From: JADJDM01 sp044352985
GTDB lineage: Bacteria; Bacteroidota; Bacteroidia; B-17B0; Aurantibacillaceae
Length of the DNA stretch: 64,000 nucleotides
NCBI GenBank assembly: GCA_044352985.1
Contig: JBILCU010000008.1
Coordinates: forward strand, 119,169 to 183,168
Reading direction: 5' to 3'
Part shown: positions 26,811 to 36,452 of the stretch, piece after piece
Layout: each line of letters starts with the position of its first letter
How positions within the stretch are numbered: position 1 is the first letter of the stretch
Notes under the pieces: generated by a model
What the model was told of the DNA's origin: nothing
The model's database searches: none
What the model saw: only the letters and a program-made list of their open reading frames with translations
Position numbers and translations under genes: made by a program

Positions 26811-27869
26811 ATGAAAAAAATAATCATTATTGTCAGCCTAATTGCATGTGCATTAACAAATGCTGACGCTCAATCAAAAAACGAAAAACAAAAATTATCA
26901 AAAATGGAAAAAGAATTTTTAAAAGATCAGCAAGAAGGAATTTATGTGAAATTTGAAACAAGTAAAGGAGATATTTTTGCTATTTTAGAGTACAAAAAAA
27001 CACCTATGACCGTTGCAAACTTTATTGGTTTAGCCGAAGGTAAAATTAAAAATACTGCTAAAGGCGAAAACATTCCTTATTACGACGGATTAAAATTTCA
27101 CCGTGTTATTCCAAACTTTATGGTTCAGGGTGGTTGCCCACTTGGAACTGGAACAGGTGATCCGGGCTATAAATTTCCTGATGAAATTGATACAACTTTA
27201 AAACATGTTGGTCCTGGAATTTTAAGTATGGCAAATGCCGGCCCTGGAACAAATGGTTCACAATTTTTCATTACACATGTAAAAACCGATTGGTTAGATG
27301 GAAAACATACTGTTTTTGGTCATGTAATAAACGGGCAAGATGTGGTAAATAAAATTGGACAAAACGACACCTTAAAACGTTTGGTTGTTCTAAGAAAAGG
27401 GAAAGAAGCAGAGGCATTTGATGCTGCAAAAGTTTTTGAAACTGAAAAAGTAAATATCTTTAAGAAAGAAGAAGAAAAAGCTAAAGCTGAAGCAGAAGCA
27501 ATGAATAAAATATTAAATGAAAAATACGGAAGTGCAAAAATAACTGCATCAGATTTAAGATACATTATTGAAAACGAAGGAACTGGTAAAACCCCTACCG
27601 CAAACGATAAAGTAACTTGTCATTATACAGGAACATTATTGGATGGTAAAAAATTTGATAGTTCTGTTGATCGTGGTCAACCTGCAACTTTTGGATTAAA
27701 TCAAGTAATTAAAGGTTGGACAGAGGGTTTACAATTAATAAAAGAAGGCGGAAAAGTTAAATTGATAATTCCGGGCCATCTTGCATATGGTGAAAGAGGC
27801 TATCCTGGTGTAATTCCTCCAAACGCAACATTGGTATTTGATATTGAATTGATAAAAATTGAGCAATAA
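26811..27869 (+). CDS. Cyclophilin-FKBP fusion peptidyl-prolyl isomerase, exported
   Basis: A 352-residue protein with a Sec signal peptide (1-20, ending ADAQ). The cyclophilin domain (about 45-215) has FHRVIPNFMVQGG, GILSMANAGPGTNGSQFFIT and KHTVFGHVINGQDVV. A charged helical linker (about 210-245) leads to an FKBP domain (about 248-352) with GTLLDGKKFDSSVDRGQPATF and IPPNATLVFDIELI. Both catalytic families are in one chain, an architecture known as FCBP. With the two upstream lipoproteins it forms a periplasmic folding operon closed by the terminator at 27898. Confidence 0.92.
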   Translation: MKKIIIIVSLIACALTNADAQSKNEKQKLSKMEKEFLKDQQEGIYVKFETSKGDIFAILEYKKTPMTVANFIGLAEGKIKNTAKGENIPYYDGLKFHRVIPNFMVQGGCPLGTGTGDPGYKFPDEIDTTLKHVGPGILSMANAGPGTNGSQFFITHVKTDWLDGKHTVFGHVINGQDVVNKIGQNDTLKRLVVLRKGKEAEAFDAAKVFETEKVNIFKKEEEKAKAEAEAMNKILNEKYGSAKITASDLRYIIENEGTGKTPTANDKVTCHYTGTLLDGKKFDSSVDRGQPATFGLNQVIKGWTEGLQLIKEGGKVKLIIPGHLAYGERGYPGVIPPNATLVFDIELIKIEQ

Positions 27870-27897
27870 ATTAGTTTATTCTAAGTTTTTGAAAATT

Positions 27898-27925
27898 AAA
27901 AATCCCGCTTAAGCGGGATTTTTTT
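27898..27925 (+). terminator. Terminator of the isomerase operon
   Basis: A perfect palindrome AAATCCCGCTTAAGCGGGAT with a following T run, 29 bp after the stop codon. It is a strong rho-independent signal for the three-gene plus-strand unit. Confidence 0.88.
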
Positions 27926-28057
27926 GTGAAATAAATAGTGCTGTAAGTCTCAAATAGTATTTTGTAACTTTTATTTTATCAACTATTTAATGGAATACTT
28001 TCTGTATTTTAAAGAAAATCCTGAAAAAATAAAAAGCAGCTAGAGTGAATAAAAACA

Positions 28058-29173
28058 TTAGGATTTATACCTTTGAATTAAAGCTATTTTATTAAAATTT
28101 TTAAGCTTTTCATTTTCAAAAACCACTACTTTACCACCTTTTGAAATTACAGTAGAAATACAATCTTCCACAGCATCTCTAACAATATCATATTCCTTAT
28201 TAGGAATAGATAAATATAAATTTGGTTCTGCACTTACCTCATAACCCGAAATCTCAAAATCTTTTTCTACCATCAATATTAATCCATTTCCACTTTTTGC
28301 CGAATACCATACCTCTTGAATACCACAAACAGCTAGATCTTTTCCAATTGCATCATTTAATCGATCAAGTAATTTCTGTTCTTCCTGTTCAATATAATTA
28401 TGAATTGTTTTTTCAAGTAATTTACCCTTTTCAATAGCAGATTGATGAATAAAATCGCCTGATAATTCTCCTGATATTTTTGTTTTATAATCTGTTTTTG
28501 ATTTAAACAATGAAATTTCTTTTTTCCCACCACTTACAAAAAGAACTTGATTATGTAATGTGTAAAATTTTAATTTCTTTTCTGCTTGTTTTACAAAATA
28601 AGTATAACGCTTATATTTCAATTTATCGGCATCATCCTCTGTTGTTTGAAGGCCATAGCCAAATGATTTTGCTAAACTAGGTTTGGCATACTCATAATCA
28701 TCAAAAATTTTAACAGGAAAATTGTCATCTTTTATTTCTCTAATTTCATTATTAAAGCCTTCATAAATAGAAATAATGCTATCGTTTAAATCCAATAATA
28801 AATAATTTAATGACATTGACGACAAATAAGAAATATCTTTCAAATCAAAATGATTATCAATAGTCACTTTTTCCTTTACTTCATATGGAAATTCAACCAA
28901 TCTTTTACTAAACGGCGTAAAAAATAGACCAACTCCTTTTCTGTTTTTTGTTAATTCAATTTCTGATATAAGTTGTGTTAAATTATTTTCCAGTTTTTGA
29001 GCTGTTTCATTTTTAAACTCTACACGTATTTGTTTAAGTACATTTTTTTGAACTTTTTCTATCATTTTTTCATTCCAATTTTTTTCGGTTGGGTTATTTT
29101 TTAAAGGAATATTAATAGAAAAACAAGGATATACTTCCGATTCTAAAAGTGTTTCTACAAGTTGATGTTCCAT
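28058..29173 (-). CDS. Bacterial archaeo-eukaryotic release-factor-like protein (baeRF family)
   Basis: A 371-residue cytoplasmic protein. The start at 29173 gives MEHQLVETLLESEVYPCFSI, fitting the family opening; a longer frame adds an unlikely 38-residue leader. The start SEVYPCFSINIPL, the middle LLLDLNDSIISIYEG and the C-terminal eL30-like domain ending AVEDCISTVISKGGKVVVFENEKL...NKIALIQRY match the baeRF superfamily, relatives of eRF1/Pelota. A role in ribosome-associated processes or defence has been proposed, without proof for this subfamily. It is divergent from the helicase gene. Confidence 0.65.
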   Translation of the reverse strand: MEHQLVETLLESEVYPCFSINIPLKNNPTEKNWNEKMIEKVQKNVLKQIRVEFKNETAQKLENNLTQLISEIELTKNRKGVGLFFTPFSKRLVEFPYEVKEKVTIDNHFDLKDISYLSSMSLNYLLLDLNDSIISIYEGFNNEIREIKDDNFPVKIFDDYEYAKPSLAKSFGYGLQTTEDDADKLKYKRYTYFVKQAEKKLKFYTLHNQVLFVSGGKKEISLFKSKTDYKTKISGELSGDFIHQSAIEKGKLLEKTIHNYIEQEEQKLLDRLNDAIGKDLAVCGIQEVWYSAKSGNGLILMVEKDFEISGYEVSAEPNLYLSIPNKEYDIVRDAVEDCISTVISKGGKVVVFENEKLKNFNKIALIQRYKS

Positions 29174-29341
29174 TTTTAAATCAAAATTATAATCGCAAGA
29201 CCAATAAATACATGATAAAATACACTTTATTGAATAATCATTTATAAAATAAAAAAAAATGTTTTTGAATTGTTTTTCAAAAATCAAATTGTTGAAAATT
29301 GAAAAACAATGTCCAATTTTTTCAATTATCTTTAAGTCCTC

Positions 29342-31750
29342 ATGACTACCAATTCACATTTTCTTGATCAACTCAATCCGGTACAAAAACAAGCTGCTAT
29401 TACTACAGAAGGTCCGGTAATGATAATTGCCGGTGCAGGTTCCGGTAAAACACGTGTATTAACGTTTCGTATTGCGCATCTTATTGAAAAAGGTGTAGAT
29501 CCGTTTAATGTGCTCGCACTTACCTTTACCAACAAAGCAGCCCGCGAAATGAAATTGCGAATAGGCAGATTAATCGGAGATAGCAAAGCGCGCTCACTTT
29601 GGATGGGAACTTTTCATAGTGTCTTTGCTAAAATCTTACGCTTTGAAGCAGAAAAATTAGGTTATCCATCCAACTTTACCATTTACGATACTGATGATAG
29701 TAAAAGTGTAATTAAGGAAGTATTAAAACAACTCAATTTAGACGATAAAGTTTATAAACCTTCATTGGTAATGAACCGAATTTCTTCAGCAAAAAACAAT
29801 CTAATTTCTTACAAACAATACCAAAATAATACTACTATACAAGCAGAGGACAGAAACTCTCAGAAACCGTTGATGGGCTTTGTTTATGAGGCATATGCAA
29901 AACGTTGTTTTAAAGCAGGCGCTATGGATTTTGATGATTTGCTTTTTAATACCAATATTTTAATGCGTGATTTTCCGGATGTGTTGATAAAGTATCAGGA
30001 TAAATTCAAATACATTTTGGTTGATGAGTATCAGGACACTAATTTTTCGCAATATGTTATTGTAAAACAATTGGCTGCACGCTTTGAAAATATTTGTGTG
30101 GTGGGAGATGATGCACAAAGCATTTATGCCTTTCGTGGTGCTAACATTCAGAATATCTTAAACTTCAAAAAAGATTATCCGGATGTTAAAACCTTTAAAC
30201 TAGAAGAAAATTACCGTTCTACTCAATCCATTGTTCAGGTTGCTAATGCAGTTATTGCGAATAATAAAGATCAATTCGAAAAAAATGTCTTTACAAATAA
30301 CGAGGAAGGTGAAAAAATAAAAGTAATAAAAGCAAACACCGATAACGAAGAGGGGGCAAAAGTAGCCAACCAAATTTTTGAAACTAAGCTAAGAGAACAA
30401 GCTCTAAATAAACAATTCGCTATTTTGTACCGAACCAATGCGCAATCAAGGGCACTTGAAGAGGCATTACGAAAACTAAATATCTCCTATAGAATTTACG
30501 GTGGCGTTTCGTTTTATCAGCGCAAAGAAATTAAAGATTTGCTCGCTTATTTTAGATTGTGCATTAATAATAATGATGATGAATCGCTAAAACGTATCAT
30601 CAACTATCCAGCTCGTGGAATTGGTGCTACTACAATGGATAAATTAGATTTAGCCGCTGCTGAACATGGCATTAGTATCTTTACTGTATGCGAAAATTTA
30701 AAAGAATTTAATCTGGGCATAAATGGCGGAACAGCAAATAAAATTAATGATTTTATAACCCTAATTAAAAACTTCGGCTTACAGTTAGCAGTTAAAGATG
30801 CTTTTGAAATGGGCAACATGATTGCTATCAATTCGGGCATATTAAAAGACCTTTATGCCGACAAAACACCTGAAGGTGTAAGTAGATACGAAAATATACA
30901 GGAATTACTAAACGGCTTAAAAGATTTTGTTTTACAAAACAGAACTCCTCAGGAAGAAGAATTAAAGTCGAGCATCATTTCATCCATGGATGTTCAGAAA
31001 GACGATTTGTTTGCCACAGAACCTACAACAGAATTGAGAACGCTCGATGAGTTCATGCAGGAAATTACCTTAATGACAGACGTTGACAAAGAAGAAGAAA
31101 ATGAAACTGATTTCGATAAAGTTTCCTTAATGACTATACATGCCGCAAAAGGTTTAGAGTTTCCATATGTTTACATTGTTGGGTTAGAAGAAAACCTATT
31201 TCCTTCACAACTTAGCATTAATTCGAGAGCAGATCTAGAAGAAGAACGAAGATTGTTTTATGTGGCTTTAACGCGAGCTGAAAAACGCGCAACACTCACC
31301 TACGCTACTACACGTTACCGTTTTGGTAATATTGTATATGCAGAACCAAGTCGCTTTTTAGATGAATTGGATGATAAGTATGTGGAATATCCTGAAATAC
31401 CATCATCTTCATTCAATACTTCTACTTTTGATAAACTAAAAGGCAGATCATTTGGAAACAAAAACGAAGAGCCTCAGTTTCAAAGTAATTTTAAACCAAA
31501 AGTTGCGGGCAAAAAACCATTGCTAAACGTAAATACTACAAAAAGTAATTCCTTCAATCAAAGTATGGACGCTGAAACTATTAAGAATTTACGTGAAGGC
31601 AGCGAGGTTGAACACGCCCAGTTTGGAAAAGGGAAAATTGAATTCATTGAAGGAGAATTTCCAAATCTGAAAGCCACTGTTGATTTTGAAATTGGAGGTA
31701 AACGTCAGTTATTGTTGAAGTTTGCAAAATTGAAGGTGCTATCTAACTAA
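29342..31750 (+). CDS. UvrD/PcrA-type ATP-dependent DNA helicase
   Basis: Superfamily 1A 3'-5' helicase used in repair and replication-fork maintenance. The 802 residues begin with the Q motif LNPVQKQAAI, then Walker A GAGSGKT (31-37), motif Ia LTFTNKAAREMK, Walker B YILVDEYQDTN, motif III VVGDDAQSIYAFRGA, motif IV LEENYRSTQ, motif V MTIHAAKGLEF and motif VI YVALTRAEKRATLTYA. The C-terminus GSEVEHAQFGKGKIEFIEG is the Tudor-like tail of PcrA/UvrD that contacts RNA polymerase in relatives. All motifs are intact. Confidence 0.94.
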   Translation: MTTNSHFLDQLNPVQKQAAITTEGPVMIIAGAGSGKTRVLTFRIAHLIEKGVDPFNVLALTFTNKAAREMKLRIGRLIGDSKARSLWMGTFHSVFAKILRFEAEKLGYPSNFTIYDTDDSKSVIKEVLKQLNLDDKVYKPSLVMNRISSAKNNLISYKQYQNNTTIQAEDRNSQKPLMGFVYEAYAKRCFKAGAMDFDDLLFNTNILMRDFPDVLIKYQDKFKYILVDEYQDTNFSQYVIVKQLAARFENICVVGDDAQSIYAFRGANIQNILNFKKDYPDVKTFKLEENYRSTQSIVQVANAVIANNKDQFEKNVFTNNEEGEKIKVIKANTDNEEGAKVANQIFETKLREQALNKQFAILYRTNAQSRALEEALRKLNISYRIYGGVSFYQRKEIKDLLAYFRLCINNNDDESLKRIINYPARGIGATTMDKLDLAAAEHGISIFTVCENLKEFNLGINGGTANKINDFITLIKNFGLQLAVKDAFEMGNMIAINSGILKDLYADKTPEGVSRYENIQELLNGLKDFVLQNRTPQEEELKSSIISSMDVQKDDLFATEPTTELRTLDEFMQEITLMTDVDKEEENETDFDKVSLMTIHAAKGLEFPYVYIVGLEENLFPSQLSINSRADLEEERRLFYVALTRAEKRATLTYATTRYRFGNIVYAEPSRFLDELDDKYVEYPEIPSSSFNTSTFDKLKGRSFGNKNEEPQFQSNFKPKVAGKKPLLNVNTTKSNSFNQSMDAETIKNLREGSEVEHAQFGKGKIEFIEGEFPNLKATVDFEIGGKRQLLLKFAKLKVLSN

Positions 31751-31812
31751 TTGTTTAAGCTTTAATTTTATTGTTAAATTTACTTTTTAAAACAACTGAC
31801 TTTTAAATAAAA

Positions 31813-32646
31813 TTGAATAAAGAAAAAACCATAATTGATTCCAATTCAACAACATTTCTTTCGATCAAAGAAATTATTAGGTATAAAAGTTTATTAAACA
31901 ATTTAGCTCGACGAGACTTTTTAGTTCGATACAAACAAGCATTTGCAGGTATTTTGTGGGCTATAATAAAACCACTAATTAACATTTTAGTTTTTGGATA
32001 TATTGCATCTAAAATCAACAGCAATTCAGATGTAGCAACTAATTTTGTTTTTGTTGCCTCAGCTATGCTATTATGGCAATTATTTGCTAATGTATTTAAT
32101 GATGTAAGTAATTCAATTATTGGCAATTCTAATCTTTTTTCTAAAGTATATTTTCCTAAAATAATTATACCAATAAGCGCTATATTGGTTTGTTTAGTTG
32201 ATTTTTTAATTTCTTTAATCATATTAATTGTCTTATTTATTATCTCCGACCAAAAAATTCATTTGCAGATTATATTAGCTCCCTTATTTATTATTCTAAC
32301 CTTAATTAATGGTTTTGGTATAGGATTATACTTTGCTACGATTAACGTGAAATTTAGAGACGTAAAGTTTATAGTTCCTGTATTACTGCAAGTAGGTTTA
32401 TATATCACTCCTGTTATTTTCCCTAGTGAATTTTATTTTCAACGAATGCCTGAAATTTTAAAATATCTTTATGCTATTAATCCAATGCTTGCTGCTATAG
32501 ATGGATTTAAATATTCCATTTTTGGAACCCCAATATATTATGAGCTGAGCTATTTCATTCTATCAATTGTATCTTCATTTATTTTTTTAATTTTTGGGTT
32601 TAGATACTTCTATAAATTTGAACGTAACTTTGTTGATTATATTTAA
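31813..32646 (+). CDS. wzm: ABC transporter permease for polysaccharide export (Wzm/TagG type)
   Basis: Inner-membrane half of a polysaccharide exporter. The 277-residue product has about six membrane helices and the family features YRSLLNNLARRDFLVRYK-like cytoplasmic N-terminus, KQAFAGILWAIIKPLI, and GLYFATINVKFRDVKFIVPVLLQ. The start is a TTG at 31813: an in-frame stop at 31804 excludes anything longer, and no ATG follows before the first helix. Its stop overlaps the ATPase start (TAATG at 32646), as expected for exporter partners. First gene of the glycan cluster. Confidence 0.9.
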   Translation: MNKEKTIIDSNSTTFLSIKEIIRYKSLLNNLARRDFLVRYKQAFAGILWAIIKPLINILVFGYIASKINSNSDVATNFVFVASAMLLWQLFANVFNDVSNSIIGNSNLFSKVYFPKIIIPISAILVCLVDFLISLIILIVLFIISDQKIHLQIILAPLFIILTLINGFGIGLYFATINVKFRDVKFIVPVLLQVGLYITPVIFPSEFYFQRMPEILKYLYAINPMLAAIDGFKYSIFGTPIYYELSYFILSIVSSFIFLIFGFRYFYKFERNFVDYI

Positions 32647-33893
32647 TGAGTAAAAACACTGTCATAAAAGTTGAAGGATTAAGTAAAAAATATTTACTTA
32701 ATAAAAACAGTGCTATTAAAAGCGATACATTTTATGGTAATTTTTTAAATGGGTTACGTAACTTAAAAAACATTACCCAAAAAAAAGAAACCGAAGACTT
32801 CTGGGCATTAAATGATATTTCATTCGAAATAAATAAGGGTGATAGAGTTGGAATAATTGGCAGAAACGGTGCAGGAAAATCAACACTATTAAAAATATTA
32901 TCTCGCATCACTCCGCCTACAAAAGGTAAAATTGAATACACTGGACGTATGGCTTCTTTATTGGAGGTAGGTACAGGTTTTCATGGAGATTTATCGGGAA
33001 GAGAAAATATCTATTTGAATGGCTCCATATTAGGAATGCATAAACACGAAATTGATAAAAAATTTGATGAAATTGTAGCATTTAGTGAAGTAGAACAATT
33101 TTTAGATACCCCCGTTAAACGCTACAGTAGTGGCATGTATGTTCGACTAGCATTTGCAGTTGCGGCACATTTAGAACCCGAAATTTTAATCGTTGATGAA
33201 GTGTTGGCTGTAGGTGATGCTGCATTCCAAAAAAAATGTTTGGGTAAAATGCAAGATGTAAGTGAACATGATGGCAGAACAATTCTATTTGTAAGCCATC
33301 AAATGGAGTCTGTTCAAAAACTTTGTAATAAAGGAATGCTTTTACAAAATGGCAATCTTTTGTCGGTTGGAGATATCAATGATGTTGTTCAAAAATACCT
33401 GCAAAACAATAACACTCAAGATTCTATTTTTAAAATCGAAATCCCAATTAATGCAGAAAAGTTAAATGGTTACGCATATCAACTTACTGTGGAAGACGAA
33501 TTCAATAAACCCATTAATGAAATTCCAATGGGAAAAAATTGGCAAGTTCGAATTCATTTTATTATTAATAAACCAACTAACGATTTCGTGATAGCTTGTG
33601 GCATTACATCAATGTTAGGCTTATCCATTCAAACTTCATGGACTTTACCTGAAAATTTAGATACGGGTAAATATGAAGTTGTTTTTAAAAACACTGAAGT
33701 TATTTATTCAGAAAATCAATACAAATTGGTTATTGGATTATCAACAGAAAAAAAAGTTATTCAATACAATGATCAAGCAGGAATTATTACTATTTCTGAT
33801 GTAAGCAATTTAAATTACGATAAACGAATTATCAACACTAAAAGTGGTTTACTTTTAAATCAGATGTATGCTAACATAAATAAAATTGACTGA
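32646..33893 (+). CDS. wzt: ABC transporter ATPase for polysaccharide export, with C-terminal glycan-binding domain (Wzt type)
   Basis: Powers export of a lipid-linked glycan. The ATPase domain (about 1-250) has Walker A GRNGAGKST (72-80), the signature KRYSSGMYVRLAFA, Walker B ILIVDEVLAVGD and the H-loop FVSHQ. A C-terminal beta domain (about 268-415) corresponds to the carbohydrate-binding domain of Wzt proteins that recognise a capped chain end before export. The methyltransferase gene overlaps it directly downstream (TGATG), which fits a methyl cap as the export signal. Full length, with no missing motif. Confidence 0.92.
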   Translation: MSKNTVIKVEGLSKKYLLNKNSAIKSDTFYGNFLNGLRNLKNITQKKETEDFWALNDISFEINKGDRVGIIGRNGAGKSTLLKILSRITPPTKGKIEYTGRMASLLEVGTGFHGDLSGRENIYLNGSILGMHKHEIDKKFDEIVAFSEVEQFLDTPVKRYSSGMYVRLAFAVAAHLEPEILIVDEVLAVGDAAFQKKCLGKMQDVSEHDGRTILFVSHQMESVQKLCNKGMLLQNGNLLSVGDINDVVQKYLQNNNTQDSIFKIEIPINAEKLNGYAYQLTVEDEFNKPINEIPMGKNWQVRIHFIINKPTNDFVIACGITSMLGLSIQTSWTLPENLDTGKYEVVFKNTEVIYSENQYKLVIGLSTEKKVIQYNDQAGIITISDVSNLNYDKRIINTKSGLLLNQMYANINKID

Positions 33894-34585
33894 TGTTTTT
33901 TCCTTATAAAATAAAAAATATACAACCGAATTTTAAAGTATTAGAAATTGGCCCTGGAGCTCATCCATTTTATAGATCTGATATACTTTTAGAGTTAGAA
34001 TATGAATCAGAGGAAGAAAAAATTGCTCAGTTTGGTCATGATGAAAAACTAATAACCGATAAAAAAATAGTTTATTATAAAGGAGAAAAATTTCCTTTTA
34101 GTGATAATGAATTTGATTATGTAATTTGTTCGCATGTTTTAGAACATGTTGACAATATACCAAACTTTTTAAACGAAATATTTAGAGTATCAAAAATGGG
34201 ATATTTCGAATTTCCTTTAATCTATTATGAATTTTTATATAATATAAATGCTCATCAAAATTTTTTAAAATTTGATACTGAAAAATCTTTATTATACTAC
34301 ATGCCAAAAAATTCTAGTAACATAGATTTTTTTAAACCTATTCAAAATTTTCTTCTTGAAACTTTAAGACTTGGCCATAGCAAAATGATTACAGATATGC
34401 CTGAAAAATTTATTCAGGGTTTTGAATGGAATTCAAAATTTTCAGCTATTGAAACTAATGACTTGAATTTATTTATTCATAAAAACACCGAGATCCCTCA
34501 GCCATCAAATTGTCCTTTACCTTTAAGTGAAGCTAATTTATCACAACTAATAAAACAACTAATTAAAAGGGTAATTCATAAATAA
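33893..34585 (+). CDS. SAM-dependent methyltransferase, possible glycan-cap enzyme
   Basis: A 230-residue class I methyltransferase. The SAM site is KVLEIGPGAHPFYRSD; FDYVICSHVLEHVDNIPNFLNE is the motif of Methyltransf_11-type proteins. Its ATG overlaps the wzt stop by one base. In O9a-type systems a terminal methyl (or methyl-phosphate) group stops chain growth and is read by the Wzt C-terminal domain. The same logic is plausible here, but the acceptor is unknown and there is no kinase domain beside it. Confidence 0.82.
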   Translation: MFFPYKIKNIQPNFKVLEIGPGAHPFYRSDILLELEYESEEEKIAQFGHDEKLITDKKIVYYKGEKFPFSDNEFDYVICSHVLEHVDNIPNFLNEIFRVSKMGYFEFPLIYYEFLYNINAHQNFLKFDTEKSLLYYMPKNSSNIDFFKPIQNFLLETLRLGHSKMITDMPEKFIQGFEWNSKFSAIETNDLNLFIHKNTEIPQPSNCPLPLSEANLSQLIKQLIKRVIHK

Positions 34586-34588
34586 AAA

Positions 34589-35440
34589 TTGGTAGATTCA
34601 TTTAAAATATCAGTAATCATCCCCAATTACAACCGAAGTGATTTATTAAAACTGGCAATTGAAAGCGCTTTAAATCAAACATTTGCTCCATTAGAAATTT
34701 TGGTTTGTGACGATGGATCAACAGATGATTCAAAGGATATAGTTTCAACTTTTGATTCCACTATAGTAAAATGGATTGATTGTGGTAAAAACGGCAGACC
34801 GGCTATTCCTAGAAATATGGGTATTAGAAAGGCGATTGGAAACTGGATAGCCTTTTTAGACAATGACGATATTTGGCTCCCCAATAAACTTGAAAATCAA
34901 GTGAAATGCATTTTGAAAGAAAACAATTTAACTGCTGTTTGTAGTAATGCGTTTAGAATAAGAGGAAGTAATTTTAATGAAAGATATTTTAAAGAAATTT
35001 CTAACCAAATTTTCACGTTCAATCATTTTATTTATTCAAACCCTGTAATATGCAGTAGTGTATTAATAAGTAAAAATGTACTTAATCAAACTTCTCTTTT
35101 CCCTGAACATTCAGCATTTAAAGCAATTGAAGATTATTCTCTTTGGATGAAAATAAGTACTACTTTCAAATTTTATTACATTTCTGAGCCACTACTCTAT
35201 TATAGAGATGAAATAATAACTGATTCTATTCGAAAAGAAAATAAAACTATTGAAGAAATTAGAAAAATTATTTTTCCTGATTTGAATAATTGGATAAAAA
35301 CTAATAACGTAAAATTAAATTTTAAAAACAGGATTGATGTAAATAAACAATTATGCCTGATAAAAAATAATTTCAAATTAAGCATAATGAATACTATCAG
35401 GTTTAAAATTTTATATAAAATTAATAGCATCTTTAGTTAA
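34589..35440 (+). CDS. GT2 family glycosyltransferase
   Basis: Adds one sugar to the growing glycan, from a nucleotide sugar, at the inner membrane. The GT-A fold start KISVIIPNYNRSDLLKLAIES, the CDDGSTDDSK segment and the DxD site FLDNDDIWLP are clear. The 283 residues have no membrane helix. Translation begins at TTG (34589), 3 bp after the methyltransferase stop, with no alternative ATG near the conserved start. Sugar and linkage cannot be read from sequence. Confidence 0.88.
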   Translation: MVDSFKISVIIPNYNRSDLLKLAIESALNQTFAPLEILVCDDGSTDDSKDIVSTFDSTIVKWIDCGKNGRPAIPRNMGIRKAIGNWIAFLDNDDIWLPNKLENQVKCILKENNLTAVCSNAFRIRGSNFNERYFKEISNQIFTFNHFIYSNPVICSSVLISKNVLNQTSLFPEHSAFKAIEDYSLWMKISTTFKFYYISEPLLYYRDEIITDSIRKENKTIEEIRKIIFPDLNNWIKTNNVKLNFKNRIDVNKQLCLIKNNFKLSIMNTIRFKILYKINSIFS

Positions 35441-35511
35441 ATAATTGACAAAAAAAACAGAATAGTCTTGTTTGAAATGGTAATCAAATTTATCATAAAT
35501 AATTACATCAG

Positions 35512-36387
35512 TTGACACAAGCCTTACTCATAACTGCATACAAAAACTTCAATCAGTTGATTGAACTCGCAGACTATTTTGATAAAGGTTTTGAAATTTA
35601 CATTCATATTGATAACAAACAAACCATTTCCTCAGAATACCTTCAAAAATTGCATTCATTTTCGCAGGTAAAACTGGTAAGTTTTAAGCACAAAGTAAAT
35701 TATGCCGGACGTAATCATCTCAAAAGCATTTTACATCTTTCTGAAGAAGCTTTAAAAAACAAAAACAATTATTATTTCCATGTTATTTCGGGGCAAGATT
35801 TTCCAGTTCAACCGCTTTCTTATTATTTTGAATTTGCTCAAAAAAACAAAGAAACTAATTTCCTTGAGTACTTTGAGATGCCCAACCCACAATGGGAAAA
35901 TGGCGGAATGGATAGATTAGAACTGTTTAGTTTTTATGATTTATTAGATGCAAAAAAACACTTACGAATCATTCACAAACTAAATAGAATACAAAAAAAA
36001 ACTGGCTTTAAAAGAAAGCTAAACATCAACAATCAACAACTTTTTGGTGGCTCAACTTGGTGGAGCTTAAATCAACAAACACTTCAATACGTTATTGATT
36101 ACACTAACCAACATCCAAATTTACTGAGGCGCATGAAGCATACATTTTGCTCAGAAGAAATTTATTTTCAAACAGTTATCATGAATTCTCCATTTGCTAA
36201 TAGTGTTATTAATAATTGCCTCAGATACATTAATTGGAATTTAAAACACAATAGTATTCCTGCAATTTTAGATCAAGATGATTTAAGCAATATCAAAGTC
36301 GGCAACTATCTTTTTGCCCGTAAATTTGATTCGCCTTATTCTGACGAATTAAAATTAAATCTCATAAAATCAGACAAAAGGAATTAA
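35512..36387 (+). CDS. GT14 family (core-2/I-branching type) glycosyltransferase
   Basis: A 291-residue enzyme of the GT14 beta-1,6-N-acetylglucosaminyltransferase-like family: QALLITAYKNFNQLIEL, IYIHIDNK, YYFHVISGQDFPVQP, FGGSTWWSLNQQTLQYV and FCSEEIYFQTVIMNS are the recognisable blocks. Bacterial members are common in polysaccharide clusters, but their acceptors are mostly uncharacterised. It starts at TTG (35512); the 71-bp gap before it contains no promoter I can support. Confidence 0.88.
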   Translation: MTQALLITAYKNFNQLIELADYFDKGFEIYIHIDNKQTISSEYLQKLHSFSQVKLVSFKHKVNYAGRNHLKSILHLSEEALKNKNNYYFHVISGQDFPVQPLSYYFEFAQKNKETNFLEYFEMPNPQWENGGMDRLELFSFYDLLDAKKHLRIIHKLNRIQKKTGFKRKLNINNQQLFGGSTWWSLNQQTLQYVIDYTNQHPNLLRRMKHTFCSEEIYFQTVIMNSPFANSVINNCLRYINWNLKHNSIPAILDQDDLSNIKVGNYLFARKFDSPYSDELKLNLIKSDKRN

Positions 36388-36452
36388 CGATTAATAAATC
36401 GATTTTCGGGGATTTTCACTTACTTTGTATATTAAATGGGTGTGCGTTTATT

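Noticed and set aside
31803..32222. Minus-strand frame opposite the ABC permease
   Set aside because: The plus-strand permease has clear family motifs and couples to wzt; the antisense frame has none.
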